A stretch of DNA of 8,724 bases, taken from assembly GCA_021789755.1 (NCBI GenBank), contig JAJYJD010000141.1, positions 1-8,724 of the forward strand. The letters are read 5' to 3'. The stretch comes from Bacteroidota bacterium (lineage in GTDB: Bacteria; Bacteroidota; Ignavibacteria; Kryptoniales; JAKASW01). Shown one piece after another: positions 6,687-8,724 of this stretch; position 1 is the first letter of the stretch, and each line of letters starts with the position of its first letter. Both the position numbers and the translations under genes were made by a program. The notes below the pieces were generated by a model. It did not search any database. It saw only the letters and a list, made by a program, of their open reading frames with translations, and had not been told where the DNA came from.

Positions 6687-8402
6687 ATGAGAACAGACCT
6701 CCCATTGCACGACGTGCCTCATATCGATTCTATCCAGGATATGCTTCTCGGATCGGCACGGAGATTTCAAAACAAACTTGCCCTCGAAGATTTGAATGAG
6801 ACCCCGATCTCGAGTGTGACGTACGCCGGACTTCTCGAGAACGTCCTCAGGTTCGGTGCCGCGCTGAAAAGTCTCGGCATAAAGGAACGCGATCATGTCG
6901 CCGTTATCGGTGAGAATAGAGTCCAGTGGGCGATCAGTTACCTCACCGCCATGACATTCAATTGGGTTGTCGTGCCTGTCGATAAGAATCTCGGGGTAAA
7001 TGAAATTCTGAATATTCTCCACGAGTCGGATGCGACATCGGTTATTTTCTCCGAGACGTACGAGCCAGTTTTCCGCGAAAAAAAAGCGGCACTCAAACAT
7101 ATCAGGCATTTCGTCAGCATGGACCTGCTCAAAAGCGAGGACGAATTCCATTCCATGACGGAGCTTATCAAAAGGACTCCGGCTCACGATGTTTCGAAGT
7201 TGCCCGGCATAAATCCCGACGAGATGGCAGTAATTATTTTTACATCGGGAACGCTCGGAAGGGCGAAGGGAGTCATGCTGAGCCAGAGGAACCTTGCCGC
7301 AAACTTAATGGATATGGTCGGGTTCTTCGGCATCTACCCGGAGGACAGGTTCCTTTCCATCCTTCCGATTCACCATACTTACGAATGCACGTGCGGGATG
7401 CTCTGTCCCCTTTACGGCGGGTCATCGATCGCATTCGCCCGGTCTCTCAAAACCGTCGTTGAGGACATGCAGAAAGCCAAACCGACGATCTTCCTTGCCG
7501 TCCCGCTCCTTTACGACAAGATGTTCAAGGCGATCTACCGGGGAATAAAGGAGAAGAAGCTCCTCGCTCCGATAATCGGGCCGATGATCAAGATGACAGA
7601 TGTACTTTCAAGGATCGGCTGGAAGAACTCGAAGAAGGCCGTTTTCAAGGAGATCCACCATAAGTTCGGCGGTTCGGTAAGATGTTTTATAGCCGGCGGT
7701 GCCGCACCCGATCCACTTGTCGCAAAAGGACTTCGCGAGTTCGGTTTCGGCTTCGTCCAGGGTTACGGCCTGACCGAGACTTCACCGATACTTGCGCTGA
7801 ACCGGCTCCAGGATTTCAAGGACAATGCGGCCGGGACACCTCTGCCTCATGTGCAGATCAGGATTGCAAACCCGGATGCGAATGGAGTAGGTGAGGTTCA
7901 GGCGAAGGGTCCGAGTGTCATGCTGGGATATTATAAGAATGAAAAGGCCACACGGGAAACATTCGACGGAGATTGGTTCAGAACCGGCGATGTGGGATTC
8001 ATCGATGAAGACGACTTCCTTCATATCAGCGGGCGAAAGAAAAACGTAATAATATCAAAAAGCGGTGAGAACGTATTTCCCGAAGAGATTGAGGATGTTT
8101 TGAACAGGAGCCCGTTCATAATCGAGAGCATGGTCTACGGTGAGAAGCACGAAAAAGAAGGGGAGATTATCGTGGCACAGATTGTCGTGGACGCAGAAGC
8201 TTTCATAGAATTGTCTGAGTCAAAAAAAGTTTCGATCACACCGGAGTTGATCAACGAGGTGATAGACGGCGAGGTCAGGAAAGTCAATCGTGAATTACAA
8301 ATCTACAAGCAAATAAAGAAGTTCGTCATCCGCGACGAGGAGTTTCAGAAAACGACGACACAAAAGATCAAGAGATTCACGGTTCAAACAGAAGAACAAT
8401 GA
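6687..8402 (+). CDS. AMP-forming long-chain acyl-CoA synthetase (FadD-like)
   Basis: A 571-residue cytoplasmic enzyme of the ANL (AMP-binding) superfamily. It activates a fatty acid with ATP to an acyl-adenylate and then to acyl-CoA, feeding beta-oxidation or lipid synthesis. The ATP/phosphate loop is IIFTSGTLGRAKGVMLS at 183-199. LPIHHTYE at 226-233 and GYGLTETSP at 359-367 are typical of long-chain acyl-CoA synthetases. The DWFRTGD block at 429-435 holds the ribose-binding Asp435, the hinge region HISGRKKN spans 446-453, and ISKSGENVFPEEIED spans 456-470. The C-terminal FQKTTTQKIKR at 553-563 supplies the expected catalytic Lys560. All domains are complete. The loop deviates from the usual SGTTGxPKG: Leu replaces the second Thr at 190, and Ala replaces Pro at 193. 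An aryl or medium-chain substrate cannot be excluded. It lies 139 bases after the mannosidase and 35 bases before the next gene. Confidence 0.95.
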   Translation: MRTDLPLHDVPHIDSIQDMLLGSARRFQNKLALEDLNETPISSVTYAGLLENVLRFGAALKSLGIKERDHVAVIGENRVQWAISYLTAMTFNWVVVPVDKNLGVNEILNILHESDATSVIFSETYEPVFREKKAALKHIRHFVSMDLLKSEDEFHSMTELIKRTPAHDVSKLPGINPDEMAVIIFTSGTLGRAKGVMLSQRNLAANLMDMVGFFGIYPEDRFLSILPIHHTYECTCGMLCPLYGGSSIAFARSLKTVVEDMQKAKPTIFLAVPLLYDKMFKAIYRGIKEKKLLAPIIGPMIKMTDVLSRIGWKNSKKAVFKEIHHKFGGSVRCFIAGGAAPDPLVAKGLREFGFGFVQGYGLTETSPILALNRLQDFKDNAAGTPLPHVQIRIANPDANGVGEVQAKGPSVMLGYYKNEKATRETFDGDWFRTGDVGFIDEDDFLHISGRKKNVIISKSGENVFPEEIEDVLNRSPFIIESMVYGEKHEKEGEIIVAQIVVDAEAFIELSESKKVSITPELINEVIDGEVRKVNRELQIYKQIKKFVIRDEEFQKTTTQKIKRFTVQTEEQ

Positions 8403-8437
8403 TTCGCCGTTTGTTCTTTAAGTACAGAGGTGCAGCA

Positions 8438-8724
8438 ATGATTAGATCAATCCATCATGTTTGCTCAAGGGCGCTTCGCCTGGGAACGCCACTTTTCTTA
8501 GTCCTCATGGCTGCGGCATTTCCCGGCTCCGGTGGCGGAGGTTTGTCAGGGGAGGCCGAACGCGGAGTGGGACTGGCTTCGGAGAGATGGCCTTATCCTT
8601 TCCCCTGCAGAATCCATGAGGGAGCCAACAAGGACTTGTTCGTCATGACGCTCGGAGACGTGAAGACACCTCTTGCGGACGGAGTGTACGATCCATCGAA
8701 GGACCGGGTTACCCTCAACGATGG
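8438..8724 (+). CDS. N-terminal fragment of an exported protein, cut by the window end
   Basis: An open frame from ATG 8438 runs through the last base, giving 95 full codons. AGAGG at 8426-8430, 7 bases before the ATG, supports the start. The N-terminus is basic (MIRSIHHVCSRALRL), followed by a hydrophobic core LFLVLMAAA and then PGSGGGG, a plausible signal peptide and flexible linker. The mature part begins near residue 38 and reads ERWPYPFPCRIHEGANKDLF and onward, with LGDVKTPLADGVYDPSKD at 72-89. I do not recognise the family with confidence. A faint resemblance to N-terminal parts of secreted alpha-galactosidase-like glycoside hydrolases comes from memory only. The gene follows the acyl-CoA synthetase after 35 bases on the same strand and is probably co-transcribed with it. 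Confidence 0.75.
   Translation, partial: MIRSIHHVCSRALRLGTPLFLVLMAAAFPGSGGGGLSGEAERGVGLASERWPYPFPCRIHEGANKDLFVMTLGDVKTPLADGVYDPSKDRVTLND

Noticed and set aside
1..8724. Search for tRNA or rRNA genes, CRISPR arrays, insertion sequences, toxin-antitoxin or phage-defence genes
   Set aside because: Nothing recognisable was seen. Almost all sequence is covered by the metabolic and exported-protein genes described.

Overview
The window looks like ordinary chromosomal DNA from a Gram-negative bacterium of the Bacteroidota/Chlorobi/Ignavibacteria side of the FCB group. This is an inference. It rests on a DUF5683-like 'PGAGQLYN' exported protein typical of those lineages, a signal-peptide-bearing GH38 mannosidase, use of the MEP pathway, and roughly balanced base composition. 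Several genes have recognisable Shine-Dalgarno sequences (GGGAGG, AGGAGG, GGAG, AAGGA, AGAGG). That argues against a typical Bacteroidia member, where such sites are rare, and fits an Ignavibacteria/Chlorobi-like relative better. No RNA gene, CRISPR array, insertion sequence, phage or plasmid function was seen.

Layout, left to right. (1) A plus-strand gene for an exported or membrane-anchored protein of unknown function (38-1027). (2) A minus-strand pair converging on it: ispE (3005-2166), followed after 72 bases by a calcineurin-like metallophosphoesterase (2093-1104). (3) A divergent control region of about 280 bases (3006-3286). It holds two perfect 8+8 bp inverted repeats, each with a 15-base spacer, overlapping by 3 bases and lying between candidate promoters for the two flanking genes. 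(4) A large secreted GH38 alpha-mannosidase (3287-6547). (5) After a 139-base gap, an AMP-forming long-chain acyl-CoA synthetase (6687-8402). (6) Only 35 bases later, the start of another exported protein that runs off the window (8438 onward).

The genes do not form one obvious pathway. IspE makes isoprenoid precursors in the cytoplasm. The mannosidase acts on mannosides outside the inner membrane. The acyl-CoA synthetase activates fatty acids. The last three genes share a strand and could be partly co-transcribed, but the 139-base gap before the synthetase leaves room for a separate promoter. No convincing new multi-gene system is visible. The points most worth a second look are the paired inverted repeats in the ispE/mannosidase divergent region, the domain make-up and true start of the mannosidase, the altered ATP-binding loop of the acyl-CoA synthetase, and the two uncharacterised exported proteins at the ends.
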